From an uncultured Gammaproteobacteria bacterium (lineage in GTDB: Bacteria; Pseudomonadota; Gammaproteobacteria; CAMYKB01): a DNA stretch of 50,561 bases. The translations under genes were made by a program, and so were the position numbers. Below are positions 1-9,337 of this stretch, in pieces. Under the pieces are notes generated by a model, which was not told the DNA's origin, did not search any database, and saw nothing but the letters and a program-made list of their open reading frames with translations. Location: contig CAMYKB010000037.1 in the NCBI GenBank assembly GCA_947258875.1, positions 1-50,561 of the forward strand, in the 5' to 3' direction. How positions within the stretch are numbered: the stretch's first letter is position 1; the number at the start of each line of letters is the position of its first letter.

Positions 1-27
1 TTCTTAAATCTACTTGGGACTGAACTT

Positions 28-73
28 AATAGGGCTGTTCTGGGACTATCCTGGGACATGCTCCAGCCCTATT
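28..73. repeat. 10-bp perfect inverted repeat beyond the tmRNA 3' end
   Basis: AATAGGGCTG at 28-37 is the exact reverse complement of CAGCCCTATT at 64-73, with a 26-nt interval that holds two TGGGAC copies (41-46, 52-57). A third TGGGAC lies at 15-20. No T-tract follows on either strand, so a classical terminator is not supported. It could be a protein-binding dyad or recombination-associated sequence, because tmRNA 3' ends are common integration sites. The function is unknown. Confidence 0.5.
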
Positions 74-102
74 TACCCCAATCCAGACAAAATGTGATTG
101 AC

Positions 103-140
103 AAAGAAAAACCCAACCTATTGATTAAGTTGTGTTGGTG
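103..140 (-). terminator. Candidate terminator of the tmRNA gene
   Basis: Reading the minus strand past the tmRNA CCA end, CCAAC can pair with GTTGG across a roughly 16-nt loop, and the second arm runs directly into GGGTTTTTCTTT. The stem is short (about 5 bp) and partly uses the mature 3' end. The U-rich tail is the main support. Confidence 0.4.
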
Positions 141-492
141 GAGGCGGCGGGAATCGAACCCGCGTCCGCAAGCACTCTGCCATTGGTACTACATGCTTAG
201 TCCGTCTTTAAGTTAACCGCGTACTCCCCGACGGACAGGGTAGCAAACGGCGAGTCTGGTAAAGTTTTAGTGGTTTGGACCCAGACAGGCCTCCCCACGA
301 TCTTGTGTAAATGACTTCTGAGTAGAACGCACAAGCACGATTCTGTCAGAAGCTAACCGGGTTTAAGCGGCTAGAGCGTAGTTGTCGTCGTTGGCAACTA
401 TAAAAATACAGCTGATGGATTTACGAGGCTACGCTGAGCACCTCGGCATGCACCTCAGGTTTTGCCACCCACGTCGAAGCCGGGTCGCCCCC
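136..492 (-). ncRNA. ssrA: Transfer-messenger RNA (tmRNA, SsrA)
   Basis: This RNA rescues stalled ribosomes with SmpB and tags the nascent chain for proteolysis. On the minus strand the mature 5' end begins GGGGGCGACC (from 492), and the 3' end is a T-arm (GTTCGATTCCCGCCG) followed by CGCCTCC, A and CCA (ending at 136). The two ends form a 7-bp acceptor stem with one G-U pair. The tag frame lies at 363-395: a GCC resume codon, then AACGACGACAACTACGCT, and a TAA stop. It encodes ANDDNYALAA, differing from the E. coli tag only by Asp for Glu at position 4. The gene is a one-piece, non-permuted form of about 357 nt, as usual for gammaproteobacteria. It is divergent from purL. Confidence 0.96.
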
Positions 493-510
493 AAAGTCAC
501 TAAATAAGAC

Positions 511-539
511 ATTCTACACTTACGGGAGTTCCCTGTCAC
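511..539 (-). promoter_or_regulatory. Sigma-70 promoter for ssrA
   Basis: On the minus strand, GTGACA (-35, five of six consensus bases) at 534-539 and TAGAAT (-10, five of six) at 511-516 are separated by exactly 17 bp. Transcription should start near 504, about a dozen bases before the mature tmRNA 5' end at 492, which fits a short processed leader. Confidence 0.75.
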
Positions 540-640
540 AATGCCTTGTCCAGCTCAAAAATGGCCCCTGAATCAGGGTGCGCCGGGTGGTGGTTTCCGC
601 TATTATTGCGCCTTCCCAACACACGTCAGATATAAGAAAA

Positions 641-3600
641 ATGCTGGTTTTGCCTGGTAGCTCTGCGCTCTCCGACTTCCGCCGTTCACGCTTGCTAGCC
701 AGACTCCGCGAACAGGTCCCTGCAATTACTTCCATCGCTGCGGTTCATGTCCATTTCGTGGATGTGGAGCGCAGTTTATCTGATGCCGAAGCGGTCAAGC
801 TTGAGCAGATACTCGATTTCTCACACCAGAACAACCTCGAAAACCAGGGCGGCGAGCTGTTTCTGGTGGTGCCGCGTACCGGTACGATTTCGCCCTGGGC
901 GAGTAAAGCGACTGATATTGCCCACAATTGCGGACTGGAAATGGTCAAGCGTATCGAGCGCGGGCAGGCTTATTTTATTGCTGCCGATACACCCTTCAGC
1001 GATGTGGCACACCAGCAAATTAAGGCGTTGATACATGACCGTATGACACAGGAAGTGATGGGCGCATTGGATGATGCCGTGGTGCTGTTTAATGCAGGTG
1101 AACCGGCACCGGTGCGTGTTATCGATCTGACGGGTGATGCCAATGCGGCGTTAGAGAATGCCAACCGTGAAATGGGCCTGGCGCTTTCCGCGGACGAGAT
1201 CCAGTACCTGGTCGAGAACTACCTGGATATCGGCCGCAACCCTACCGATGTTGAGTTGATGATGTTCGCGCAGGCCAACTCCGAGCATTGCCGTCACAAG
1301 ATCTTCAATGCGGACTGGGTAATTGATCAGCATCCACAAGACAAGACGCTGTTCGGCATGATCCGTAACACCTATGAGCACGCACCGGAAGGCATCTTGA
1401 CGGCCTATAAGGATAACGCTTCGGCCATAGTGGGCACGCGCGCCAGTCGTTTCATTGCGGATAGCCTGAGGCATGAATACCGTACGATAGAAGAGGATGT
1501 GCATATCCTCATGAAGGTGGAAACCCACAATCACCCCACCGCGATCTCGCCTTTCCCGGGTGCCGCTACCGGTTCGGGCGGTGAGATCAGGGACGAGGGC
1601 GCCACTGGTACCGGCAGCAAGCCCAAGGCAGGGTTATGTGGATTTTCAGTCTCCAATCTGCGTATCCCCGGGTATGAACAGCCCTGGGAAACGGATCACG
1701 GTAAGCCGGATCGCATCGTTTCGGCGCTCGATATTATGCTCGAGGGCCCCATTGGCGCTGCGGCCTTTAATAATGAGTTCGGACGGCCCAACATTACCGG
1801 TTATTTCCGCAGCTTCGAGGAAAAGGTTCCGGGCACGAACGGCGAAGAGCTGCGGGGGTATCACAAACCCATCATGGTTGCCGGTGGTCTCGGCAATATC
1901 CGCAAGGAGCACATTGAGAAACAAGCAATCCCGCCGGGTACACCCATAGTGGTACTGGGAGGGCCTGCCATGCTCATCGGTCTCGGTGGCGGGGCGGCCT
2001 CCTCGATGGCCAGTGGCACAAGTCTTGAAAATCTCGACTTTGCTTCGGTACAACGCGGGAACCCAGAGATGGAACGCCGCTGTCAGGAGGTCATTGATCG
2101 CTGTACCGCCTTTGGACATAACAACCCCATACTCTCAATACACGATGTGGGTGCCGGCGGCTTATCCAATGCGGTACCCGAGATCATTGAAGGCGCAGGG
2201 CGTGGTGGGCGCTTTGAATTGCGCACTATTCCTAATGATGAACCGGGCATGTCACCGATGGAGATCTGGTGCAACGAGGCCCAGGAACGATATGTGCTGG
2301 CAATCGATGTGGATCGGCTGCCCGTGTTCGAACAACTTTGTGAACGCGAGCGTTGTCCTTATGCCGTTATTGGTGAGAGCACAGAAGAACATCAGTTGAT
2401 CGTCGGCGACGGATATTTTGATAATGCCCCGGTCGATATGCCGCTGGAAGTGTTGCTCGGCAAGCCGCCCAAGATGTTGCGTAATGTGCAGCACCATAGT
2501 TTCCATAAACCCGAGTTCGAAACCGCCAATATTGATATTAATGATGCGGTGGAGCGTGTGTTGCGCCTGCCGAGTGTAGCCGCCAAGACCTTCCTGATTA
2601 CCATAGGGGACCGTACCGTGACCGGCATGGTCACGCGTGACCAGATGGTCGGTCCCTGGCAGGTGCCGGTTGCTGATGTTGCGGTCACTTGCAGTGACTA
2701 TCGGAGTTATGGCGGTGAGGCGATGGCGATGGGCGAGCGTACGCCGATCGCGTTGGTAAACCCTGCAGCTTCCGGGCGCATGGCGATTGGCGAGGCACTC
2801 ACCAATCTGGCTGCGGCATCTGTCGAAAAACTAACTGATGTATGTCTATCAGCCAACTGGATGGCTGCCGCTGGACACCCGGGCGAGGACGCTGCGTTGT
2901 TTGATACCGTCAAGGCCGTCGGTGAGGAGCTTTGCCCGGCGCTGGGTATTGCGATTCCAGTAGGCAAGGATTCGTTGTCGATGAAGAGCGTGTGGGACGA
3001 GGGTGGTAAGTCACATGCCGTGACCGGGCCGCTGTCACTTATTATCTCCGCGTTTGCGCCGGTTACCGATGTGCGCCATACCTTGACACCGCAGTTATGT
3101 AACGAGTGTGGCGATAGCGATTTGATCCTGATCGATCTGGGAAAAGGCCAGAATCGCCTGGCGGGGTCTGCGTTGGCGCAGGTCTATAAAAAGGTTGGAC
3201 ATCATGCGCCGGATGTGGACGATGCGCAGGCATTGAAGGCCTTCTTCGAAGTTATCCAGGACCTGCGAAATGACCGCTTGTTGCTGGCGTACCACGACCG
3301 TTCCGACGGCGGCCTGTTTGCGGCCTTGTGTGAAATGGCCTTCGCCGGTCACACCGGCGTGAGCGTCAGTCTTAGCGGGCTTGGGGACGACGCTGTTGCA
3401 GCACTGTTCAATGAAGAGCTGGGCGCTGTCATCCAGACACGCCACAGCGATACCGATACGGTCTTGCAGATACTCACAGAGGCCGGATTGGGTCATCATA
3501 GCTCGGTCATTGGCAATCTCAATGATGAAGATCGTATTGTTATAGAGCATTCACAGCAGGTGCTTTACGCAGCGAAGCGTGCGCAACTACATCAAATCTG

Positions 3601-4531
3601 GGCTGAGACCAGCTACCGCATGCAGGCCTTGCGCGATAACGAAACATGCGCAGAGCAGGAATTTGAAAACCTGGCGGATGAACAGGATCCCGGGCTGTCG
3701 CCGCGCCTGTGTTTTGATGCAGCCGAGGATATTGCTGCACCGTTGATCAATATAGGCAGCCGTCCCCGTGTTGCGGTGTTGCGGGAGCAAGGCGTCAATG
3801 GTCATATCGAAATGGCGGCCGCTTTTGATCGTGCAGGGTTTGCAGCGATCGATGTGCATATGAGTGATCTTATTGAAGGCCGCGTCAGTCTCAAGGATTT
3901 CAAGGGTATTGCAGCCTGTGGCGGGTTTTCATACGGTGATGTCCTGGGTGCTGGTGGCGGTTGGGCGAAATCGATCCTTTTCAATGCGCGTGCCTGCGAT
4001 GAATTCGAGGCTTTCTTCCATCGCGATGACGTGTTTGGTCTTGGGGTATGTAACGGTTGTCAGATGATGTCGCAATTACGCGAGCTGATTCCCGGTGCGG
4101 GTCACTGGCCGCGTTTCATGCGCAACACTTCGGAGCAATTCGAAGCACGTCTGGCGAAGGTTGAGATATTGCCTTCGCCCTCAATTATATTGGAAGGTAT
4201 GCAGGGTTCGGTGCTCCCGATCGCTGTGGCGCATGGTGAGGGCAGGGCGCAGTTCAGTGCCAATACAGCAGAGGCCACACTAAAGTCCGGACTCGTGTCA
4301 TTACGTTATGTTGATCACTACGGCAATGCTACCGAGCGTTATCCCTATAATCCGAACGGTTCACCGCAAGGGATCACCGGTCTTACCACCAGCGATGGGC
4401 GATTTACCATCATGATGCCGCATCCGGAACGGCTTTTCCGTACTGTACAATACTCATGGCACCCTGATGAATGGCCGATGGACGGCCCCTGGATGCGGAT
4501 GTTCCGAAATGCGCGGGTGTGGCTGGGGTAA
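641..4531 (+). CDS. purL: Phosphoribosylformylglycinamidine synthase (FGAM synthetase, large single-chain form)
   Basis: This cytosolic enzyme catalyses step four of purine synthesis: FGAR + glutamine + ATP to FGAM. The 1296-aa length matches the 1295-aa E. coli PurL, and the opening [14 protein letters not shown] aligns with the E. coli N-terminus, so I chose the ATG at 641 over the longer GTG frame opening at 578. Visible motifs are the NSEHCRHK motif in the first synthetase half, the [18 protein letters not shown] loop, and a second AIRS-like half with GKDSLSMKS. The C-terminal class I glutaminase has nucleophile Cys about 1137 (GVCNGCQ), a HGEGR segment and the catalytic MPHPER histidine. 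All catalytic landmarks are present. It stands alone, divergent from ssrA. A short palindrome (CCCTGA-A-TCAGGG near 566-578) lies upstream but does not match a PurR box. Confidence 0.98.
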   Translation: MLVLPGSSALSDFRRSRLLARLREQVPAITSIAAVHVHFVDVERSLSDAEAVKLEQILDFSHQNNLENQGGELFLVVPRTGTISPWASKATDIAHNCGLEMVKRIERGQAYFIAADTPFSDVAHQQIKALIHDRMTQEVMGALDDAVVLFNAGEPAPVRVIDLTGDANAALENANREMGLALSADEIQYLVENYLDIGRNPTDVELMMFAQANSEHCRHKIFNADWVIDQHPQDKTLFGMIRNTYEHAPEGILTAYKDNASAIVGTRASRFIADSLRHEYRTIEEDVHILMKVETHNHPTAISPFPGAATGSGGEIRDEGATGTGSKPKAGLCGFSVSNLRIPGYEQPWETDHGKPDRIVSALDIMLEGPIGAAAFNNEFGRPNITGYFRSFEEKVPGTNGEELRGYHKPIMVAGGLGNIRKEHIEKQAIPPGTPIVVLGGPAMLIGLGGGAASSMASGTSLENLDFASVQRGNPEMERRCQEVIDRCTAFGHNNPILSIHDVGAGGLSNAVPEIIEGAGRGGRFELRTIPNDEPGMSPMEIWCNEAQERYVLAIDVDRLPVFEQLCERERCPYAVIGESTEEHQLIVGDGYFDNAPVDMPLEVLLGKPPKMLRNVQHHSFHKPEFETANIDINDAVERVLRLPSVAAKTFLITIGDRTVTGMVTRDQMVGPWQVPVADVAVTCSDYRSYGGEAMAMGERTPIALVNPAASGRMAIGEALTNLAAASVEKLTDVCLSANWMAAAGHPGEDAALFDTVKAVGEELCPALGIAIPVGKDSLSMKSVWDEGGKSHAVTGPLSLIISAFAPVTDVRHTLTPQLCNECGDSDLILIDLGKGQNRLAGSALAQVYKKVGHHAPDVDDAQALKAFFEVIQDLRNDRLLLAYHDRSDGGLFAALCEMAFAGHTGVSVSLSGLGDDAVAALFNEELGAVIQTRHSDTDTVLQILTEAGLGHHSSVIGNLNDEDRIVIEHSQQVLYAAKRAQLHQIWAETSYRMQALRDNETCAEQEFENLADEQDPGLSPRLCFDAAEDIAAPLINIGSRPRVAVLREQGVNGHIEMAAAFDRAGFAAIDVHMSDLIEGRVSLKDFKGIAACGGFSYGDVLGAGGGWAKSILFNARACDEFEAFFHRDDVFGLGVCNGCQMMSQLRELIPGAGHWPRFMRNTSEQFEARLAKVEILPSPSIILEGMQGSVLPIAVAHGEGRAQFSANTAEATLKSGLVSLRYVDHYGNATERYPYNPNGSPQGITGLTTSDGRFTIMMPHPERLFRTVQYSWHPDEWPMDGPWMRMFRNARVWLG

Positions 4532-4560
4532 ATTTTTGTGACAGATTCCCGAAAACTGCT

Positions 4561-4596
4561 TAATTGATACACTTTGTTGTGTATTTGCCCTATAAT
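4561..4596 (+). promoter_or_regulatory. Possible promoter upstream of the small barrel gene
   Basis: A perfect TATAAT -10 hexamer lies at 4591-4596, about 50 bases before the predicted start. The best -35 match, TTGATA (4564-4569), is 21 bp away, which is longer than ideal. The -10 is convincing; the -35 is not. Confidence 0.35.
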
Positions 4597-4647
4597 CCCA
4601 AATAGGAATTAGATTATACGTGGCTGTGGAGCTGTCTTGGAAAAATA

Positions 4648-5271
4648 GTGGATATTCAATGCCTTAAAACAAAATGCATGATGCCTGTCCTGTGTCTGGG
4701 GCTGGCATGGAGTGCTTCTGGGCAGGCGGAATGGTACTACGGTGCTCATGTAGGCAATACCGAGCAGACTTTTTTTCAGCAGGACCCTCAGTTACAGAAT
4801 ATTCTGATCGCTAATCCCTATGACGACGCTGAATCTGCCAATGCCTACTCATTTTATGGTGGCTTCAGACCCAATAACAATTTCTCGTTGGAACTAGGGT
4901 ACTCCGATCTCGGCCGCGAGACACTCGACAGCAGGCCTTCGGGCGCGCTGTTGTGGAAGCCGGGTTCCTTTATTGCTGATATCGAGACTGAAGGCTTGTT
5001 TGTGTCGGGTACCGGTAGTTTGCCGCTGGGCGATACCAGCTCGATCTACCTGCGTGCTGGGCTTTTTAATCTAGATATGGATACAGCAGCAAATTCTTTC
5101 ACATCAAGTGAATTCGGGGCCATTACAAGACCCAACCTTTTCTATGGCCTGGGTGCCGATTACGAGTTCAATAAGAGCTTTGGTATTCATGCCGAGTGGG
5201 AACGCTATAACTACAATAATAGTGAAGAAGATGTCGACCTGTTTTCGGCTGGCCTGAAATTTAACTTCTGA
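4648..5271 (+). CDS. Small outer-membrane beta-barrel protein (OmpA/OmpW-like porin fold)
   Basis: This 207-aa protein starts at GTG. The GTG start is preferred over the ATGs at 4678/4681 because it gives the signal peptide a basic n-region (K7, K9), followed by a hydrophobic core and a probable cleavage after SGQA (about residue 27). The mature part alternates aromatic and polar residues in roughly eight strand-like segments (WYYGAHVG, YSFYGGFRP, FSLELGYSDLG, IYLRAGLFN, PNLFYGLGADYEF, GIHAEWERYN) and ends VDLFSAGLKFNF. The terminal Phe is the usual Bam recognition signature. It resembles the eight-stranded barrels of the OmpA-like/opacity-protein group with no periplasmic domain. The ligand and physiological role are unknown. 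Confidence 0.75.
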   Translation: MDIQCLKTKCMMPVLCLGLAWSASGQAEWYYGAHVGNTEQTFFQQDPQLQNILIANPYDDAESANAYSFYGGFRPNNNFSLELGYSDLGRETLDSRPSGALLWKPGSFIADIETEGLFVSGTGSLPLGDTSSIYLRAGLFNLDMDTAANSFTSSEFGAITRPNLFYGLGADYEFNKSFGIHAEWERYNYNNSEEDVDLFSAGLKFNF

Positions 5272-5354
5272 TTAATCGGCAGTATCCTATCTAGTTACTA
5301 TCACAACTGGCTCCGCTAAATCACTTGCCGTAAGCTGCATCTGTATTGCGCTGA

Positions 5355-5386
5355 ACCTCGTATTCCTGGCGAGGTCTTAATTTTTA
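5355..5386 (+). terminator. Candidate Rho-independent terminator after the barrel gene
   Basis: ACCTCG (5355-5360) pairs with CGAGGT (5370-5375) across a 9-nt loop and is followed by CTTAATTTTTA. The stem is only 6 bp, but the T-rich tail and the position between two genes fit. Confidence 0.5.
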
Positions 5387-5408
5387 TCAAAGTGCAAGGT
5401 GGTTGTTA

Positions 5409-6365
5409 ATGCTAATCAAGTCAAAACGCGCGTCCGACGTCGCTTCATCTGAAATCACAGATCAATCCATTTATCAGCAGCGCCGTAAGTTCTTGCGTAA
5501 TACTGCATTATTCGGTGCGAGCGCGGCGTTGGCTCCCGGATTGCTGTTACCTGAATCAGTCATAGCCGGCGACAGGCTGGCGAATGTAGTCAAGAGCGCA
5601 TACACACTTGATGATGAGCTGACCCCGTATGACGCGGTCACCGAGTATAACAATTTCTATGAATTGGGTACCGGCAAGCGTGATCCGGCAGCGAACGCCA
5701 AGCGCCTTAAGACCTCGCCCTGGTCAGTTGCCATCGAAGGCGAATGTGCAAAGCCCGGTGTTTATGACATAGAAGATTTCATCAAACCTCATAAACTGGA
5801 GGAGCGGGTATATCGCCTGCGCTGCGTCGAAGCGTGGTCAATGGTGATTCCCTGGGTGGGCATTTCGCTTGCAGATGTGCTCAAACGGTTTGAGCCCACC
5901 TCGAAAGCGAAGTTTGTCGAATTCACCAGTATTCATGATCCCAAAAATTTGCCGGGGCAACGTGTTAAGACACTCGACTGGCCCTATGTCGAGGGCCTGC
6001 GTATCGATGAAGCCATGCACCCACTTAGCATTCTCGCGGTAGGTTTGTATGGCGAAGTGTTACCAAATCAAAATGGTGCACCGATGCGCCTGGTGGTGCC
6101 ATGGAAATACGGATTTAAAAGCAGCAAGTCCATCGTCAGGATCCGCTTCACCGAGAGTATGCCGAAAACAGCTTGGAATAAGGCGGGACCGAATGAATAT
6201 GGTTTCTATTCCAACGTGAATCCGGTAGTGGATCATCCACGCTGGAGCCAGAGACGTGAGCGACGTATCGGTGAATTCCGCAAACGCAAAACACTCATGT
6301 TCAATGGTTATGCCGAAGAAGTCGCCTCGCTGTATACGGGTATGGATCTGAAGAAGCACTTCTAG
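5409..6365 (+). CDS. msrP: Protein-methionine-sulfoxide reductase, catalytic molybdopterin subunit MsrP (YedY)
   Basis: This periplasmic molybdoenzyme reduces methionine sulfoxide in oxidised envelope proteins, taking electrons from MsrQ. The 318-aa start at ATG 5409 is set by the ribosome site AAGGTGG at 5396-5402; the in-frame TTG at 5403 overlaps that site and is unlikely. A twin-arginine signal (RRKFLRN, then a hydrophobic stretch ending near VIAG) indicates folded export with cofactor. The oxidoreductase molybdopterin domain contains YRLRCVEAW; its Cys is the expected Mo ligand. Downstream come [27 protein letters not shown] and the family-typical C-terminal [21 protein letters not shown]. 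msrQ follows after 2 bp, the standard operon. Confidence 0.96.
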   Translation: MLIKSKRASDVASSEITDQSIYQQRRKFLRNTALFGASAALAPGLLLPESVIAGDRLANVVKSAYTLDDELTPYDAVTEYNNFYELGTGKRDPAANAKRLKTSPWSVAIEGECAKPGVYDIEDFIKPHKLEERVYRLRCVEAWSMVIPWVGISLADVLKRFEPTSKAKFVEFTSIHDPKNLPGQRVKTLDWPYVEGLRIDEAMHPLSILAVGLYGEVLPNQNGAPMRLVVPWKYGFKSSKSIVRIRFTESMPKTAWNKAGPNEYGFYSNVNPVVDHPRWSQRRERRIGEFRKRKTLMFNGYAEEVASLYTGMDLKKHF

Positions 6366-6367
6366 TC

Positions 6368-7009
6368 ATGCCGACTGAATCCACGATCCGCTGGCTGATC
6401 AAGCCTGCGGTGTTCATGCTTGCATTGCTGCCTATTGTTATACTGCTGTGGCAGGGATTGAATAATGGGTTGGGTGCCAATCCCATCGAGGAGATCACGC
6501 ATCGCACCGGTGCATGGACTTTGCGGTTGCTGTTAATAACGCTTGCTGTTACTCCCTTACGACGTATCACAAAACAATCCTGGTTGATCCGTTTACGGCG
6601 CATGCTGGGCCTGTTCGTGTTTTTTTATGCCACGCTGCATTTCATAACCTATATCTGGCTCGATCAGTATTTTGATATGCAGGAGATCCTCAAGGACATC
6701 GTAAAACGGCCGTATATCACCGTTGGTTTTGCTGCGTTTGTACTTCTAATTCCCCTGGCAGCAACATCGACGAACGCTATGATGCGTCGGCTTAAGCGCC
6801 GTTGGGTACAATTACATCGCCTTGTTTATCTCATCGTGATTCTGGGCGTGTTACATTTCTGGTGGCTGGTAAAGGCCGATATCCGCGAACCCGCGGTATA
6901 TGCGGCTATAGTTACACTGTTGCTTGGATACCGGTTGTTAAAGCACTTTAAAAAACGCCCCCGGGATGCGGGCATGCCGGCGCAGCATTCCATGCAAAAC
7001 AGCCAGTAA
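6368..7009 (+). CDS. msrQ: Heme-binding membrane subunit MsrQ (YedZ)
   Basis: This 213-aa inner-membrane b-type cytochrome passes electrons from the quinone pool or flavin donors to MsrP. About six hydrophobic segments are visible: VFMLALLPIVILLW, TLRLLLITLAVTPL, MLGLFVFFYATLHFITYIW, a segment near YITVGFAAFVLLIPLAA, RLVYLIVILGVLHFWW and AIVTLLLGYRLL. Conserved histidines sit in the ferric-reductase-like core: ATLHFITY, WVQLHRLVYL and LHFWWLVK. The signature KRRWVQLHRLVYL is characteristic. It begins 2 bp after the msrP stop, so the two are translationally coupled. Confidence 0.95.
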   Translation: MPTESTIRWLIKPAVFMLALLPIVILLWQGLNNGLGANPIEEITHRTGAWTLRLLLITLAVTPLRRITKQSWLIRLRRMLGLFVFFYATLHFITYIWLDQYFDMQEILKDIVKRPYITVGFAAFVLLIPLAATSTNAMMRRLKRRWVQLHRLVYLIVILGVLHFWWLVKADIREPAVYAAIVTLLLGYRLLKHFKKRPRDAGMPAQHSMQNSQ

Positions 7010-7060
7010 TTGTACGTGTGGGCCTCATAACCCGGGGTCCACGAATTCCAGAGGGATGTT

Positions 7061-8287
7061 ATGACCACGATCCGTACCCAACGTGTCAGTTTTGTCGGCT
7101 CACAGGGTGACATGCTCGATGCCAGACTGGACTCACCGGAGGCCACGCCCAGGGCCTATGCGCTGTTCGCGCACTGCTTTACATGCTCCAAGAATTTCAT
7201 CGCCGCCAGCCGTATCAGTCGGGCATTGGCAAAACGCGGCATTGCAGTCTTGCGTTTCGACTTCACTGGTCTGGGCAGTAGTGAAGGTGATTTTGCCAAT
7301 ACCAACTTCTCATCCAATGTCACCGATCTGGTGATGGCGGCCGATTACCTGCGCGAAAAGTTCGAAGCGCCGCAAATTTTAATTGGCCACAGTCTGGGCG
7401 GTGCGGCGGTGTTGGCAGCTGCAGCCCAGATACCGGAATCGGTGGCGGTTGCAACTATCGGGGCACCCAGTGAGCCGACGCATGTGAGTAAACATTTTGC
7501 GGAGAAAGTACCGCAAATAGAGCAACAAGGTGAGGTTGAAGTCAATCTGTCAGGCCGTAGCTTCAGGATACAAAGACAGTTTCTGGAAGACATTGCCAGT
7601 CACAGGATGGAAGGCGTAATTGCGGACCTTGGTCGTGCGTTGTTGGTGTTTCATTCGCCGGGCGATGACACGGTAAGTATCGAACATGCGCAGCGCATCT
7701 TTCAAACAGCGAAACATCCCCGCAGCTTTGTATCGCTGGATGATGCCGACCACCTGCTGACACGTCGCGAAGACGCCGAGTATGTAGCCGAAGTATTGGC
7801 ATCTTGGGCAACCCGTTATATCCCACGGCCTGAGCGGGCTGAGGCAGAAGACACCGAGCAGGGCGTCGTTATTGTCACAGAAACCGGCGAAGGTAAGTAT
7901 ATCGAACGTATCCAGTCCGGGCGGCACCGGTTGCTGGCCGATGAACCCGAATCCGTAGGGGGCAATGATGCTGGTCCGGGTCCCTATGAGTTATTGCTGG
8001 CCAGCCTGGGGAGCTGTACCGCCATGACCCTGCGTATGTATGCCGATCATAAACAATTACCGTTGGAACGTGTCATCGTGCGCCTGCGGCATGAAAAAAT
8101 TCATGCAAAAGATTGTCACGATTGCGAAACTCGTGAAGGCCGAATCGATGTCATCGAACGCGAGATCGAACTGGAAGGCGATCTGGATGAGACGCAACGC
8201 GCACGAATGCTGGAGATTGCTGATCGCTGCCCGGTGCATCGAACCCTGCATGGCGAGATCAAGGTCGAGACGCGTTTCGCAGATTAG
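7061..8287 (+). CDS. Bifunctional alpha/beta-hydrolase / OsmC-family peroxiredoxin fusion
   Basis: This 408-aa cytosolic fusion starts at ATG with a strong ribosome site (AGAGGGA). The N-terminal half (about 1-255) is an alpha/beta hydrolase: nucleophile Ser111 in GHSLGG, an Asp in HSPGDDTVS and a His in DDADHLL complete the triad. The C-terminal half (about 270-408) is an OsmC/Ohr domain with the two expected thiols, Cys319 (LGSCTAMTL) and Cys390 (DRCPVHRTL), which in this family reduce organic hydroperoxides. The same domain order occurs in known database fusions. A plausible role is hydrolysis of an oxidised ester or acyl substrate coupled to peroxide removal, but the substrate is unknown. 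It is downstream of msrPQ, another oxidative-repair pair, with a 51-bp gap. Confidence 0.9.
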   Translation: MTTIRTQRVSFVGSQGDMLDARLDSPEATPRAYALFAHCFTCSKNFIAASRISRALAKRGIAVLRFDFTGLGSSEGDFANTNFSSNVTDLVMAADYLREKFEAPQILIGHSLGGAAVLAAAAQIPESVAVATIGAPSEPTHVSKHFAEKVPQIEQQGEVEVNLSGRSFRIQRQFLEDIASHRMEGVIADLGRALLVFHSPGDDTVSIEHAQRIFQTAKHPRSFVSLDDADHLLTRREDAEYVAEVLASWATRYIPRPERAEAEDTEQGVVIVTETGEGKYIERIQSGRHRLLADEPESVGGNDAGPGPYELLLASLGSCTAMTLRMYADHKQLPLERVIVRLRHEKIHAKDCHDCETREGRIDVIEREIELEGDLDETQRARMLEIADRCPVHRTLHGEIKVETRFAD

Positions 8288-8407
8288 CGCATGCAATACA
8301 GCTGCTCACCGCAAAGAGATAATGGTGCAAAAAATATAAACAAAAGACCATGCGTTTTGCAGGAAGCGCCCCGCGGATTCCACTGTGTTGCCTCCGCATT
8401 ACCAAGG

Positions 8408-9109
8408 TTACTCAAAAGTTGGTGGTTGGAAGTTCCCCTTTAGGAGGCGCTGAAAAAAATCATTCCCGTTCTCTTGTAACAAGAAGTGGCGATAGGATTT
8501 CACACCAAAGGATGCCGGATCCATAGCCAGGTACAGGGCTGTGATTTCGGATTCGTCTTCAAAACCTTGGATCTTATAGCGATCCATTATCTGTTTGCGT
8601 GTCAGGCGATCCATGGTCGCTAATTGAACAGTATACGCGATGTACTCTTGTGCCTCTACGGATGGATTCTCCATAGTGAAATTATGCTGCGCGATGGCAT
8701 GTGCCACTTCGTGAATAATAAAACTTCTATGCAAGTCACTGCTTATCGGGATTCCAAAAGGAGGGTTTAGAGTCATGGCTTGTTTGCAACTCTCGATCGA
8801 GAGAATTTTGATTTCCGAGATAACAGGATCGAAGTGGCCATACTCAAGTATCTTTCGCTTGCCATTAATCTCTCGAACGACACGAATACTGATCGGCAAG
8901 GCAGTCTCAAAACCATGGGCCTTCATGAAACTGATCGCCACGTCGGCAGCATTGCAGGTTATTGCCGCATCCGCCGCATCTTCGTACATCACATGGATAT
9001 ATTCCTGACCACAAGTCAAATCCTCAGCGCTATAACAGGGTATTAAACTGGTGACTGATATGAGCGCCAGAGACAAAATAGTAGCGCTGGGAATGTAGTT
9101 TATCTTCAT
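8408..9109 (-). CDS. Secreted HEXXH-motif protein of unknown function (DUF6639-like)
   Basis: This 233-aa protein has an N-terminal signal peptide (MKINYIPSATILSLALISV..., probable cleavage after CYSA). The central segment FIIHEVAHAIAQH holds a HEXXH motif (H133, E134, H137), with acidic residues at 152-155 (VEAQEYIAY) placed like the third zinc ligand of gluzincins. Four cysteines (33, 52, 108 and one in the signal region) could form a periplasmic disulfide. It reads as a putative zinc metallopeptidase of the periplasm or exterior. The resemblance to the DUF6639 group is from memory and unverified. It is monocistronic and convergent with the OsmC fusion. Confidence 0.7.
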   Translation of the reverse strand: MKINYIPSATILSLALISVTSLIPCYSAEDLTCGQEYIHVMYEDAADAAITCNAADVAISFMKAHGFETALPISIRVVREINGKRKILEYGHFDPVISEIKILSIESCKQAMTLNPPFGIPISSDLHRSFIIHEVAHAIAQHNFTMENPSVEAQEYIAYTVQLATMDRLTRKQIMDRYKIQGFEDESEITALYLAMDPASFGVKSYRHFLLQENGNDFFQRLLKGNFQPPTFE

Positions 9110-9144
9110 AACTATGTCTTCATGTTTGCATTATAGACATAGTT
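9110..9144 (-). promoter_or_regulatory. 9-bp inverted repeat around a -10 box at the HEXXH gene start
   Basis: AACTATGTC (9110-9118) and GACATAGTT (9136-9144) are perfect reverse complements bracketing 17 bp. On the minus strand this interval contains TATAAT (complement of 9130-9135). The downstream arm abuts the ATG at 9109, and only a weak GAAG ribosome site lies between. A repressor bound here would cover the -10 box; alternatively an RNA hairpin could mask initiation. No good -35 is visible, which might mean activator dependence. Confidence 0.5.
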
Positions 9145-9337
9145 CAAACGTTTCTTTCGAGCTTGTGCTGTTTTAGTCAATCATCTTGTGACTCGAATCA
9201 ATACATTGGTTGTTAATTTACTGATGAGCAGGCTTAGATGCGAATTAGACCAGTTCCAGGAAGATCGTGGGAATCAGAAATACGGTATTCAATGTACTCT
9301 TTGCGCTGAAGAGTTTTTTGTTGTGTGGTAAAACCAC

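Noticed and set aside
136-492. Permuted or two-piece tmRNA
   Set aside because: 5' and 3' ends pair in the normal order around a single tag frame.
578-640. GTG-initiated N-terminal extension of PurL
   Set aside because: The 21 extra residues have no counterpart in E. coli PurL, and the ATG at 641 gives the family start.
1151-4283. Many ORFs of 60-157 codons on both strands within purL and other long genes
   Set aside because: They are shadows in alternative frames of well-supported conserved genes and show no family features.
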